Shown here: positions 5,679-12,742 of the stretch, one piece after another | Numbering within the stretch: position 1 is the stretch's first letter | How the letters are laid out: each line of letters opens with the position of its first letter | Assembly: GCA_027485005.1 (NCBI GenBank) | Contig: JAIXRX010000098.1 | Location: 1 to 14,305 of the forward strand | DNA length: 14,305 nt | Source of the DNA: Alphaproteobacteria bacterium | GTDB taxonomy: Bacteria > Pseudomonadota > Alphaproteobacteria > Rickettsiales > JAIXRX01 | Reading direction: 5' to 3' | Made by a program: the position numbers and the translations under genes | Notes under the pieces: generated by a model | Seen by the model: only the letters and a program-made list of their open reading frames with translations | Database searches by the model: none | What the model was told of the DNA's origin: nothing

Positions 5679-7475
5679 ATGGGTTTATTTGACGGGATTA
5701 AAAACAGGTTTGGCAGCGCAACGAGTGATTTTGCGCCGAAGGTGCCTGTGTTTACGCCAGCCACACTCAGCCAGCCTGTGAGCGCCCCACTCCAAACCTC
5801 GACCACCCTTTCTGCCCCCACCATTCCTTTCATCAACACCACTGCCCCGCGCAAAAAAGTGGCAATTATGGGGGGCGGCATTGGCGGCCTCACCGCCGCA
5901 AAAGAGCTGATGGAAAAAGGCTTTGATGTGACCATTTTTGAGGCAAGCGCTCGTTTGGGTGGCCATATTTATACCCAGCAAAATGTGGGCTCCGACCCAA
6001 ATAACCCGCAATATTTTGAACGCGGCGCCGAGCTGATTGACGCCACCAACAAAACCATGCTGCGCCTGTGCGACGAAATGACGAAGCACAACCCCAACTT
6101 CAAAGTGGAAGTAGAAGACCGCCGCCCTGACGAAAAATTGGAAGATATTTACTTTGCAGACGGCCAACGCCGTAGCGAAGCAGAAGTGATTGCCGCCTAC
6201 CAACCGCTTGCGGATTATATTGCGCGTGACCAAGCGCAACTGCGCAATCCTGATAAATCCTATACCGCCCGCGCCAAACAAATCGACGCGCTGAGCATGG
6301 ACCAATATCTCGCGCAAGCCGTCGCCGATATTCGCGCGCAACAAGGCGTAGAAGTGCCCAACTGGCTGTGCAATATTCTCAAGCAGTCCTACCGATCGGA
6401 ATGTGGCCGCGATTCGCAAGATATGTCCGCGCTGAATCTCGTCGATTTCATCAGCACCGACACCAAAGAAGGCTTAGATTTATTTGGTGATTCCGACGAA
6501 ACTTACCGTATTAAAGGCGGGAATTATCGCCTGATTCAGGCGCTCGAAAATTATCTCTCCCCTAAGGTAAATATTCTCAAAGAAACCCCGATTACGGGCA
6601 TTCAGGAAAATAGCGCGGGTGTAACAGTGCAAACCGCTCATGGCGCGCAGCAATTTGACTATGTGGTTTCCGCCCTCACCTTGCCTGCTTTGCGTAATAT
6701 TCAAGGAGCAGACACGTTGTGGAAAGGCCATGCACCAGAAAAAGCGCAACAAATCCAAGGCCTCGTACAAAATACCCAATATACTGCCCTTAGCAAAATT
6801 GCGCTGGAAACCCGCGGCAAACCATGGGGCCCAAACACGCATACCGGCACGGTGATTGACGGCGACGGCCATTGCCAAACCTCATGGGTGGGGAATGATA
6901 AACAAGCAGGCGACACCCCGAATAGCAACGGTATGGTGACGTTCCTCATCGGTGGGAGCGCCAACCAGCAAAAACCTGCGGAGATGCTGAATACGCTCAA
7001 AGCCCAATATGCCAAAGCTTTGGGCAAAACAGTCGATGAAGTGTTTACGGGCCATGTGGTTTATCAGGATTGGAATAAAACCCCGTGCTATGTTTCCCCT
7101 GCTCCGAATCAATACACCAACCTGCCAGTGGATGAACCGCTTGCATCGGTTAGTGGCCGCGTGATGGCCGTGGGGTCGTATCTGCCAAGCATGGGCGAGA
7201 AATCGTTGATGATGGGCTTCATGGAAAATTCCGCGAAGACTGCCTGCCAAGCCGTAGAAAAAATTCAGGCCCACGCCATGGGGCAACAGGTGGCAAGCCA
7301 TGTTAGCACCACTGCCCTGCCCGCCGCTAACCATTGGCAACAAACCGTTAGTCAGCCATCAAATGCATCTCTTGGCCCTATCACCAATACCGGCCAAGGT
7401 TTTACCGCCAGCTATACCCAAGCGCAGCAAGCAGCGGCCAACGCCCCTCCCCAAACCAGCCGCGCTGGGCCTTAA
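5679..7475 (+). CDS. FAD-dependent amine-oxidase-like oxidoreductase (598 aa)
   Basis: Flavoprotein of the amine oxidase / protoporphyrinogen oxidase / phytoene desaturase superfamily; the substrate cannot be predicted. The dinucleotide-binding fold is clear: VAIMGGGIGG (61-70) gives GxGxxG, E88 ends the second strand (FEAS) where it should bind the FAD ribose, and RLGGHI (92-97) and ERGAELID (114-121) match the usual flavin contacts. Near the C-terminus GRVMAVGSYLPSMGEKSLMMGF corresponds to the second FAD-binding motif, but the glutamate usual after the glycine (A-G-E) is replaced by serine. The oxidase core is flanked by low-complexity ends: about 58 residues rich in Ser/Thr/Pro/Ala before it and about 65 rich in Ala/Gln/Thr/Pro after it. 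There is no signal peptide. The start at 5679 has a GGCGG-type ribosome-binding site. It is the last of four plus-strand genes and ends at a strong terminator shared with rpmB. Confidence 0.85.
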   Translation: MGLFDGIKNRFGSATSDFAPKVPVFTPATLSQPVSAPLQTSTTLSAPTIPFINTTAPRKKVAIMGGGIGGLTAAKELMEKGFDVTIFEASARLGGHIYTQQNVGSDPNNPQYFERGAELIDATNKTMLRLCDEMTKHNPNFKVEVEDRRPDEKLEDIYFADGQRRSEAEVIAAYQPLADYIARDQAQLRNPDKSYTARAKQIDALSMDQYLAQAVADIRAQQGVEVPNWLCNILKQSYRSECGRDSQDMSALNLVDFISTDTKEGLDLFGDSDETYRIKGGNYRLIQALENYLSPKVNILKETPITGIQENSAGVTVQTAHGAQQFDYVVSALTLPALRNIQGADTLWKGHAPEKAQQIQGLVQNTQYTALSKIALETRGKPWGPNTHTGTVIDGDGHCQTSWVGNDKQAGDTPNSNGMVTFLIGGSANQQKPAEMLNTLKAQYAKALGKTVDEVFTGHVVYQDWNKTPCYVSPAPNQYTNLPVDEPLASVSGRVMAVGSYLPSMGEKSLMMGFMENSAKTACQAVEKIQAHAMGQQVASHVSTTALPAANHWQQTVSQPSNASLGPITNTGQGFTASYTQAQQAAANAPPQTSRAGP

Positions 7476-7483
7476 AACACAAT

Positions 7484-7519
7484 AAAAAAAGCCTCCGAAA
7501 ATTTCGGAGGCTTTTTTTT
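7484..7519. terminator. Strong bidirectional intrinsic terminator
   Basis: AGCCTCCGAAA (7490-7500) pairs with TTTCGGAGGCT (7502-7512), flanked by an A-run on the left and a T-run on the right. It serves the convergent oxidase gene (plus, ends 7475) and rpmB (minus, ends 7540). Confidence 0.95.
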
Positions 7520-7539
7520 GTTTTATTCGTCGAAAAAAA

Positions 7540-7839
7540 CTAAGCAGCTTTTACTTTCGCTACTTGCGCTTTTTGCATTTCTTTTTTGAGCTTCACTGCA
7601 TCAATCGTCAATTTGTTCGAAGAGGTGCTGAGCAAGTAAGCATCCAAACCACCGTTATGCTCTACGCTGCGGATGGTAGAAGCAGCCAAGCGCAAGGAAA
7701 CGCCACGGGCCAGCAATTCGGATGGCAAGGTTACTTGTTGCAGGTTTGGCAGGAAACGTCGGCGCGTCTTACGGTTAGAGTGCGATACATTGTTACCTGA
7801 TTGAACACCTTTGCCAGTCAATTCACAGCGGCGAGCCAT
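7540..7839 (-). CDS. rpmB: 50S ribosomal protein L28
   Basis: L28 is a protein of the large ribosomal subunit. The start MARRCELTGKGVQSGNNVSHS and the following NRKTRRRFLPNLQ are the L28 signature; the 99-residue length fits the alphaproteobacterial form, which is longer at the C-terminus than the E. coli protein (78 aa). The tail is Lys/Ala-rich. AAAGGG about 7 nt before the ATG is a good ribosome-binding site. A promoter is visible at 7876-7904 and the gene ends at the bidirectional terminator 7484-7519, so it is a single-gene unit. rpmG (L33), its partner in many bacteria, is not adjacent. Confidence 0.97.
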   Translation of the reverse strand: MARRCELTGKGVQSGNNVSHSNRKTRRRFLPNLQQVTLPSELLARGVSLRLAASTIRSVEHNGGLDAYLLSTSSNKLTIDAVKLKKEMQKAQVAKVKAA

Positions 7840-7875
7840 AATGATACCCTTTAGTTTAGAAAATTTAAGATGCGT

Positions 7876-7904
7876 TTTATGAGCAAAAACCTAAGACTCG
7901 TCAA
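7876..7904 (-). promoter_or_regulatory. Sigma-70 promoter of rpmB
   Basis: On the minus strand TTGACG (7899-7904) and CATAAA (7876-7881) are separated by exactly 17 nt. The -35 is 5 of 6 and preceded by C, the usual alphaproteobacterial CTTGAC. Predicted leader about 30 nt. Confidence 0.6.
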
Positions 7905-8006
7905 GCAGAATATGTGTTTTCTTCGATGAATTTGTCCAAAAATTTATCAAACACACATTCATTATGAGTATAAAATAGAGACTTGCGGCAATAAAAGATG
8001 ACAATA

Positions 8007-8363
8007 TTAAGCGTCTTCGTCCGTATCTTCGTCCAGAATCATCTCGTCTGAACCTTGAGCGCGACGCATGCGTTTCACACCAGATTGCTCGGTTTTAACG
8101 CGGGCGAGTTTGCCAGTTTCAGCGTCCCATTGATAGCGATGAACGATGGTCTTAGTACCGGTGGTCACAATATCACCATCCGATAATTGTAGCACATCAA
8201 AACCCTTTTGTAGGGCTTCATTAATCAAAGAACTGGACTGACGCAGATAACGAGAATCAAGCATCATGTCCAGAATCTCTCCTCCTTGCTCGTTTTGCGC
8301 TTTATGTTGCGCTGCAAGTTTAGAAAGGTTCAATTTTTTAATCAGACTATTCTGATACGACAT
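8007..8363 (-). CDS. Hypothetical protein (118 aa), possibly DUF2671-like
   Basis: Soluble 118-residue protein with no signal peptide or membrane segment. A helical N-terminus (about 1-30) is followed by a compact core with RYLRQSSSLINEALQKGF (about 38-55), DVLQLSDGDIVTTGTKTIVHRYQWD (about 56-80), a basic patch (KRMRR) and an acidic tail (DEDTDEDA). The core (a helix, then DVLQL..GDI and a YxWD turn) reminds me of a small family described from Rickettsiales (DUF2671), but this is from memory and not firm. The start at 8363 has AGGGTGA a few nt upstream. A -10 hexamer TATAAT lies at 8401-8406. It stands between DUF2155 and rpmB on the same strand, with gaps of about 180 and 170 bp, so it is probably a separate unit. 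Confidence 0.75.
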   Translation of the reverse strand: MSYQNSLIKKLNLSKLAAQHKAQNEQGGEILDMMLDSRYLRQSSSLINEALQKGFDVLQLSDGDIVTTGTKTIVHRYQWDAETGKLARVKTEQSGVKRMRRAQGSDEMILDEDTDEDA

Positions 8364-8400
8364 GATTCACCCTAATATAATGACTGTGTTTTATGGCTGC

Positions 8401-8406
8401 ATTATA
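8401..8406 (-). promoter_or_regulatory. Candidate -10 element for the 118-aa gene
   Basis: The minus strand has a perfect TATAAT, giving a leader of about 31 nt. The region 17 nt upstream (ACTAGG) is a poor -35. An incomplete CTTAA..TTAAG symmetry overlaps the -35 position (8412-8434) and could be a regulator site. Confidence 0.4.
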
Positions 8407-8485
8407 GCTGCTCTTAAGTATTACCTAGTATTAAGAATTGTTTTTTTCAAGTAAAATTAATAAAAATTAACAACCAGTCTGATTT

Positions 8486-8494
8486 TTATCCACA
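8486..8494 (+). promoter_or_regulatory. Perfect DnaA-box consensus 9-mer
   Basis: TTATCCACA on the plus strand, in the A/T-rich gap between DUF2155 and the 118-aa gene; a related TTATCACA follows at about 8508-8515. A single perfect box plus one degenerate one is too little to call an origin. Confidence 0.3.
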
Positions 8495-8543
8495 CCTCAT
8501 GACTAATTTATCACATTTTGGTGCCCCATACTGGCTGATTTAT

Positions 8544-9188
8544 TTATTCTGGGGGAGTCTCGCTTTCCATACATTGGTCTAAACCCACATCATAAACTGC
8601 ATGGTTCATGCTAGATAAAGAGGGCGAATCGGCAAACAGCCAGCCATGAAACACACGCGCCGGTTTTTCATTGGGTTTTAGTTCCCAAATATCCACTAAA
8701 GCAGATTGTTGGCGTACCCCTTGCACCACTTCATCGGTCTGGCAACGCTGCGCAATAATCTCAAGATTTCCAAAACGTACCAACATGCCCAAAGGAGCTG
8801 TCACCGATCCATAACGCGCGGTCACTTTATTAAGTGCACGTAATTTAGCCGATCGGAAAAGCTCTGTTTTTGGCACAGCGGGTGCTTCTGATTCTACTGG
8901 GGCAGCGGCATCTGCAGGGGTAGCGGGTATTGCACCTTCCACCACTGGTATGGCAGGCTGCGGCATGCTCATCACACTCGGGCGATCGGGCGAACCAAGC
9001 GATGGCGTAGCAGCTTCAACAGGATTATTTAGTGGAACAGGTGGCGCAGCTTTTAGCTCCAGCGGCTTCACAGCCCCTGAAGCACCCTCTTCCATTTCAT
9101 CTTGAAGCACAGAGTCTGGCGACTCTTGCGCTAAAGCGGCCAAAGAAAAGGCCATACAGGCCATCAAACAGGCCGCACCAAAGCGCAT
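8544..9188 (-). CDS. DUF2155 domain-containing secreted protein (214 aa)
   Basis: Alphaproteobacterial envelope protein of unknown function. Residues 1-20 form a signal peptide with cleavage predicted after AALA (residue 20), so the protein is periplasmic. Residues 21-105 are a Pro/Ala/Val-rich, probably disordered linker. Residues about 107-206 form the DUF2155 domain, recognisable by FRSAKLRALNKVTA, GSVTAPLGMLVRFG and ARVFHGWLFADSPSLSS. C149 and C206 may form a disulfide in the periplasm. The start codon lies 3 nt after the mlaD stop, so translation is very likely coupled to mlaD. In other Alphaproteobacteria this family is often found near mlaD, NDUFA12 and aat genes (from memory), which agrees with this order and hints at envelope lipid homeostasis. 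No obvious terminator follows. Confidence 0.92.
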   Translation of the reverse strand: MRFGAACLMACMAFSLAALAQESPDSVLQDEMEEGASGAVKPLELKAAPPVPLNNPVEAATPSLGSPDRPSVMSMPQPAIPVVEGAIPATPADAAAPVESEAPAVPKTELFRSAKLRALNKVTARYGSVTAPLGMLVRFGNLEIIAQRCQTDEVVQGVRQQSALVDIWELKPNEKPARVFHGWLFADSPSLSSMNHAVYDVGLDQCMESETPPE

Positions 9189-9191
9189 AAA

Positions 9192-9707
9192 CTATTCCGT
9201 TGCCGCTGGGGTCGCAGCAGAAGCGCTCGTACTGGCTGCATCTTTATTGTCCGAGCCACTATCCACACCACCACCACTATGAATAAATTTTCCAATCATC
9301 GATTCAAGAGACACCGAGGCTTGCGTATATTGAATCAAGCCATTTTCTTCAATCATTTCCTCGTCTGCACCTGGTTCTAGCGACACATATTTCGGACCAA
9401 GCAAACCTTCAGAGGACACGCTCGCCGAAGAGTCTGTTGGTAATTTCACATCATCACGTAACTCTAATTTCAGCACTGCTTGGTAAGTTTTCGGGTCAAG
9501 CGACATATCACGCACGATGCCCACTTTAATACCACCTACGCGCACGTCTGAGCCCAAACTCAGACCGTCCACATTGCTGAATTTAGCATTCACGCTATAA
9601 CCGCTCACGGGTTTCGCGTCTGAATTTTGATAGGCATAACCAGCAAAACCAATGGCTACCACCAGCACCACTGCACCAATCATTGTTTCCACTGCATTAC
9701 GTTGCAT
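9192..9707 (-). CDS. mlaD: MlaD-like MCE-domain lipid transport protein
   Basis: MlaD is the substrate-binding MCE protein of the Mla ABC system, which moves phospholipids between the inner and outer membranes and keeps outer-membrane asymmetry. Residues 8-27 are an N-terminal membrane anchor. The MCE domain spans about 36-113, with GYSVNAKFSNVDGLSLGSDV and VRVGGIKVGIV at its start and EGLLGPKYVSLEPG at its end. The tail (about 145-171) is Ser/Ala/Asp-rich. The ATG at 9707 is chosen (171 aa): AGGGGA lies 9 nt upstream, whereas the in-frame TTG at 9713 would have only 3 nt spacing. The other Mla components (MlaE permease, MlaF ATPase) are not in the window. DUF2155 follows 3 nt after the stop; NDUFA12 precedes it by 66 bp, with a small hairpin between. 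Confidence 0.92.
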   Translation of the reverse strand: MQRNAVETMIGAVVLVVAIGFAGYAYQNSDAKPVSGYSVNAKFSNVDGLSLGSDVRVGGIKVGIVRDMSLDPKTYQAVLKLELRDDVKLPTDSSASVSSEGLLGPKYVSLEPGADEEMIEENGLIQYTQASVSLESMIGKFIHSGGGVDSGSDNKDAASTSASAATPAATE

Positions 9708-9736
9708 AAGCAAAAATCCCCTGTAAAATTTATGGC

Positions 9737-9755
9737 CACAAACTAACAGTTTGTG
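9737..9755 (-). other. Perfect 8-bp hairpin between NDUFA12 and mlaD
   Basis: CACAAACT and AGTTTGTG pair around AAC. It lies 18 nt after the NDUFA12 stop and 29 nt before the mlaD start. There is only a mixed A/T tract downstream, so it is at best a weak terminator or an mRNA processing or stability element that could set the relative levels of the two genes. Confidence 0.4.
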
Positions 9756-9773
9756 AGGTTCTGTAAAGGAATG

Positions 9774-10124
9774 TTACGGCATCCACGGTTCGTAGTCAGC
9801 GGTCGTCTTTTCACGCTGACCACCCATCAACGTGTGCCCCGGTGGAAGATACGCACCCGCCGTTCCCGTTTGATTCGCTTTATGTGGTTTTTGCCAAGAA
9901 TAACGTGGGCTATTGGATGTTGGCGCAACATCGACTGTATAATGCAACCAACCATGCCAGTGGGCTGGCACGCGAGACGCTTCCACCACGCCATCATACA
10001 TCACCCAGCGTTTGCGGCGACGCCCTTTAGGCTCACGCTTTTCTTGATAATAGCGATTACCCTGTTCGTCGCGGCCCACCAACTGGCCATTTAACCAAGA
10101 AAAAAGTCGGGTTCCAATGGTCAT
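9774..10124 (-). CDS. NADH:ubiquinone oxidoreductase accessory subunit, NDUFA12 (B17.2) family
   Basis: A small accessory subunit of respiratory complex I, or an assembly factor of the same family, shared by Alphaproteobacteria and mitochondria; it acts at the cytoplasmic face of the inner membrane. The 116-residue protein shows the family sequence in order: VGRDEQGNRYYQEK (16-29), GRRRKRWVMYDG (34-45), EASRVPAHWHGWLHYTVD (48-65), PRYSWQKPHKANQTGT (73-88) and AYLPPG (91-96). The frame is open further upstream (to 10274), inside rpoD, but the family begins at MTIGTRLFSW. AAGGGAAG before the ATG at 10124 supports this start. It follows the rpoD stop by 22 nt with no terminator between, so transcription from rpoD may continue into it. 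It is not near a nuo operon, as is usual for this gene in Alphaproteobacteria. Confidence 0.93.
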   Translation of the reverse strand: MTIGTRLFSWLNGQLVGRDEQGNRYYQEKREPKGRRRKRWVMYDGVVEASRVPAHWHGWLHYTVDVAPTSNSPRYSWQKPHKANQTGTAGAYLPPGHTLMGGQREKTTADYEPWMP

Positions 10125-10146
10125 ACAAACTTCCCTTTTTATGTTT

Positions 10147-12630
10147 TTATTGCCCGTCAAGGAACGATCGAAGTTTACGAGAGCGGCTTGGGTGCTTGAG
10201 TTTACGCAATGCTTTCGCTTCAATCTGACGAATACGTTCACGCGTGACCGAGAATTGCTGGCCCACTTCTTCAAGCGTATGGTCAGTATTCATCCCAATC
10301 CCAAAACGCATACGCAACACGCGCTCTTCACGCGGGGTAAGGGTGGAAAGAATATTGGTCGTAGTTTCACGCAGATTGCTGTTAATCGCAGCTTCCAAAG
10401 GCAGAATCGCGTTTTTATCTTCAATGAAATCACCCAAATGCGAATCTTCTTCGTCACCAATCGGGGTTTCGAGAGAGACTGGCTCTTTCGCAATTTTCAT
10501 CACCTTACGCACCTTATCCAGCGGCATCACCAAACGGGTGGCGAGTTCTTCTGGTGTAGGCTCACGGCCCATTTCATGCATCATCTGGCGGCTAGTACGC
10601 ACGATTTTGTTAATCGTTTCAATCATGTGCACAGGAATACGAATGGTGCGTGCTTGATCCGCGATCGAACGCGTAATCGCCTGACGGATCCACCATGTAG
10701 CGTAGGTGCTGAATTTATAGCCACGTTTATATTCAAATTTATCCACGGCTTTCATCAAACCGATATTGCCTTCTTGAATCAAATCCAAGAATTGCAAACC
10801 ACGGTTGGTGTATTTTTTAGCAATCGAAATCACGAGACGCAAATTCGCCTCAATCATCTCTTTCTTAGCGCGCGACGCTTCACGCTCACCGCGCTGAGTA
10901 GCCATCACAAGACGCTTAAACTCACCCAAGTCCATACCAATCTGATGCGCAAGGGTTGCTAGTTGCTCACGAAGGGCGGTAACATCCGCGCCAGATTCTT
11001 TTGCAAACTCTGCCCAGCCACGTGCCTTTAATTTCGCAACATCCTTCAACCAGTTTGGCGCAAGCTCTTGCCCCGTATGTGCTTTGAAAAATTCATCACG
11101 GCTGACACGGTGTTTTTCTGCTAAGTTTAGCAACTGACGTTCAATCGCAATAACCTGACGATGATGGTCATATACCTGATGTAATAATTTCTCCTGACGC
11201 ACTGCGTTCATGCGCACGCCCAAAATGGTTTCCACCATTTCTTTCAGATGCTTATTGTAGTTGGTTTCATCCGTTTTGCTAAATTGGCCTTCACCAAATG
11301 ACGCCATTAAACGTTTTTCGTGCAACTTATCGAGCTTGCGGGAGAGCTTGGAAAAATCGTCAAAAATCTCCATGATTTTTGGCAACAAAATTTTCTCCAT
11401 TGCCACCAGCGAAACAGACGCATCACCATCATCATCAGAGGCTTCCGCAGTTTTGCCTTCTTCGCTTTCTTCCTCAGCGTTTTCGCTTTCTTCTTCAGAG
11501 GTTTCGACTTCTTCTTCATCTTCGAAATCGTCTTCTTCCTCTGCGGCTTTTTGCTCTTCAAATTCTTGGCCTGTAATCGCGCTGTAGGTCGCGTCCAAAT
11601 CCACTACTTCGCGCAACAACAGCGTGCCCGCGTCTAGTGCGTCGCGCCAACGGGCGATTTCTGCAATCACAATGGGGTTTTCGCACAATGCATACATGAC
11701 CGAGTCACGGCCAGATTCAATGCGTTTCGCAATCTCAATCTCGCCCTCGCGGGAAAGCAATTCTACATTGCCCATCTCGCGCAGATACATGCGAACAGGA
11801 TCATCACCACGGCCACCTTTTTCTTCTGCTTGAGCTTCTGGCTCAAACATCTCTGGCTCGCCATCTTCTGGCACTTCATTAATCGTGATATCCGCTTTAT
11901 TGAGCGCCGCAATCGCTGAATCAATCAATTCAGGAGAGACATTTTCCGGAGGTAGCGCACGATTCAACTCATCGATCGTCACAAAGCCACGCGCCTTGCC
12001 CAAGCTCATTAATTTTTTGAGCATCGAAGCGTAGGCCTCTTTGGTTTTATCGTCGGTGGGTTCTTTGTCCGAAGTTTTGGAAGATTTTGCTGGTTTTTCA
12101 GCGATTTTATTTTCTTTATTGCTAGGCTTCATAGAGGGTGCTTGCGAATCTTTAATCTTTGTTTTTGGGGAATAGGATGAGGCAGGTGCCAACGCTTTCA
12201 ATGCGGTTTTTTCCGACACAGCAGCAACCGTTTTTTTCTGACTTACCACAGCATTGGAAGATGGCTTTTTAGCAGGGGTTTTGCTAGGCGCAACCTTTTT
12301 TACCACCTTTGGTAAAGGTTTTTTCTGCGGTGCTTTTTTTATCACTTTTACGGCGACTTTCGTTGGTGTCTTTTTTACAGATTTTTGAGTGGTTATTTTT
12401 TTAGGAGCGACTTTCTTTGCCACCACTTTTTTTGCTGGCACTTTGATCGCCGTTTTTTTAGATACGGCCCCTTTAGGTGCAGGTTTTTTAGTTGCCACTT
12501 TTTTTACTGGCTTTTTCGGCGCTACTTTTTTAGCCACCACCTTAGCCACTGGTTTCTTTGGCACAGCATTTTTTGCTTTTGTGGGTGCGGCTTTAGGTTT
12601 TACTTTCAATCGAGTAGCAGATTTAGCCAT
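10147..12630 (-). CDS. rpoD: Primary RNA polymerase sigma factor RpoD (sigma-70), with long lysine-rich N-terminal tail
   Basis: Main sigma factor, directing RNA polymerase to housekeeping promoters. Domains: region 1.1 about 196-255; region 1.2 from DDPVRMYLREMGNVELL (276-292); an acidic insert 356-402; the non-conserved helical region about 405-575; region 2 about 586-660 (ANLRLVISIAKKYTNRGLQF, GYKFSTYATWWIRQAI); region 3 about 665-745 (EEDSHLGDFIED near its end); region 4 about 755-822 with the helix-turn-helix TLEEVGQQFSVTRERIRQIE (785-804). The total of 827 aa is much longer than the usual 610-690. The excess is an N-terminal extension of about 195 residues. The first 120 are one-third lysine, mixed with Ala, Pro and Val, and no acidic residue occurs before E140, as in histone-H1-like tails. 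The ATG at 12630 has AGGA 8 nt upstream. It follows dnaG by 112 bp. I see no clean promoter in that gap. Confidence 0.96.
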   Translation of the reverse strand: MAKSATRLKVKPKAAPTKAKNAVPKKPVAKVVAKKVAPKKPVKKVATKKPAPKGAVSKKTAIKVPAKKVVAKKVAPKKITTQKSVKKTPTKVAVKVIKKAPQKKPLPKVVKKVAPSKTPAKKPSSNAVVSQKKTVAAVSEKTALKALAPASSYSPKTKIKDSQAPSMKPSNKENKIAEKPAKSSKTSDKEPTDDKTKEAYASMLKKLMSLGKARGFVTIDELNRALPPENVSPELIDSAIAALNKADITINEVPEDGEPEMFEPEAQAEEKGGRGDDPVRMYLREMGNVELLSREGEIEIAKRIESGRDSVMYALCENPIVIAEIARWRDALDAGTLLLREVVDLDATYSAITGQEFEEQKAAEEEDDFEDEEEVETSEEESENAEEESEEGKTAEASDDDGDASVSLVAMEKILLPKIMEIFDDFSKLSRKLDKLHEKRLMASFGEGQFSKTDETNYNKHLKEMVETILGVRMNAVRQEKLLHQVYDHHRQVIAIERQLLNLAEKHRVSRDEFFKAHTGQELAPNWLKDVAKLKARGWAEFAKESGADVTALREQLATLAHQIGMDLGEFKRLVMATQRGEREASRAKKEMIEANLRLVISIAKKYTNRGLQFLDLIQEGNIGLMKAVDKFEYKRGYKFSTYATWWIRQAITRSIADQARTIRIPVHMIETINKIVRTSRQMMHEMGREPTPEELATRLVMPLDKVRKVMKIAKEPVSLETPIGDEEDSHLGDFIEDKNAILPLEAAINSNLRETTTNILSTLTPREERVLRMRFGIGMNTDHTLEEVGQQFSVTRERIRQIEAKALRKLKHPSRSRKLRSFLDGQ

Positions 12631-12742
12631 GCATTTTTCCTAACATTAAAATGGGTATAAAATGGGCACAGTTTTACACGCCAAAAGTCAAGCGCTAGAA
12701 AGATATGTAAGGATAAATTACGAAAATGCAATATGTTATTGC

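Noticed and set aside
5685..6419. Minus-strand open frame of about 244 codons
   Set aside because: Antisense of the FAD-binding part of the oxidase gene, whose coding strand is certain.
8440..8520. Replication origin in the A/T-rich gap with a DnaA box
   Set aside because: Only one perfect and one degenerate box, in a gap of about 180 bp; no box cluster and no dnaA, dnaN, hemE or parAB neighbour.
10117..10962. Long plus-strand open frame (about 281 codons)
   Set aside because: It is the antisense of the highly conserved C-terminal half of rpoD; its Phe/His/Thr-rich sequence is the expected shadow of that coding strand.
12385..12660. Plus-strand Phe-rich frames near the rpoD start
   Set aside because: Complement of the lysine-rich tail (AAA/AAG codons give TTT/CTT); not genes.
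12631..12742. Promoter between dnaG and rpoD
   Set aside because: TTGACT is present but no -10 lies at 16-18 nt; the TATACC downstream is about 26 nt away. Not supportable as a pair.
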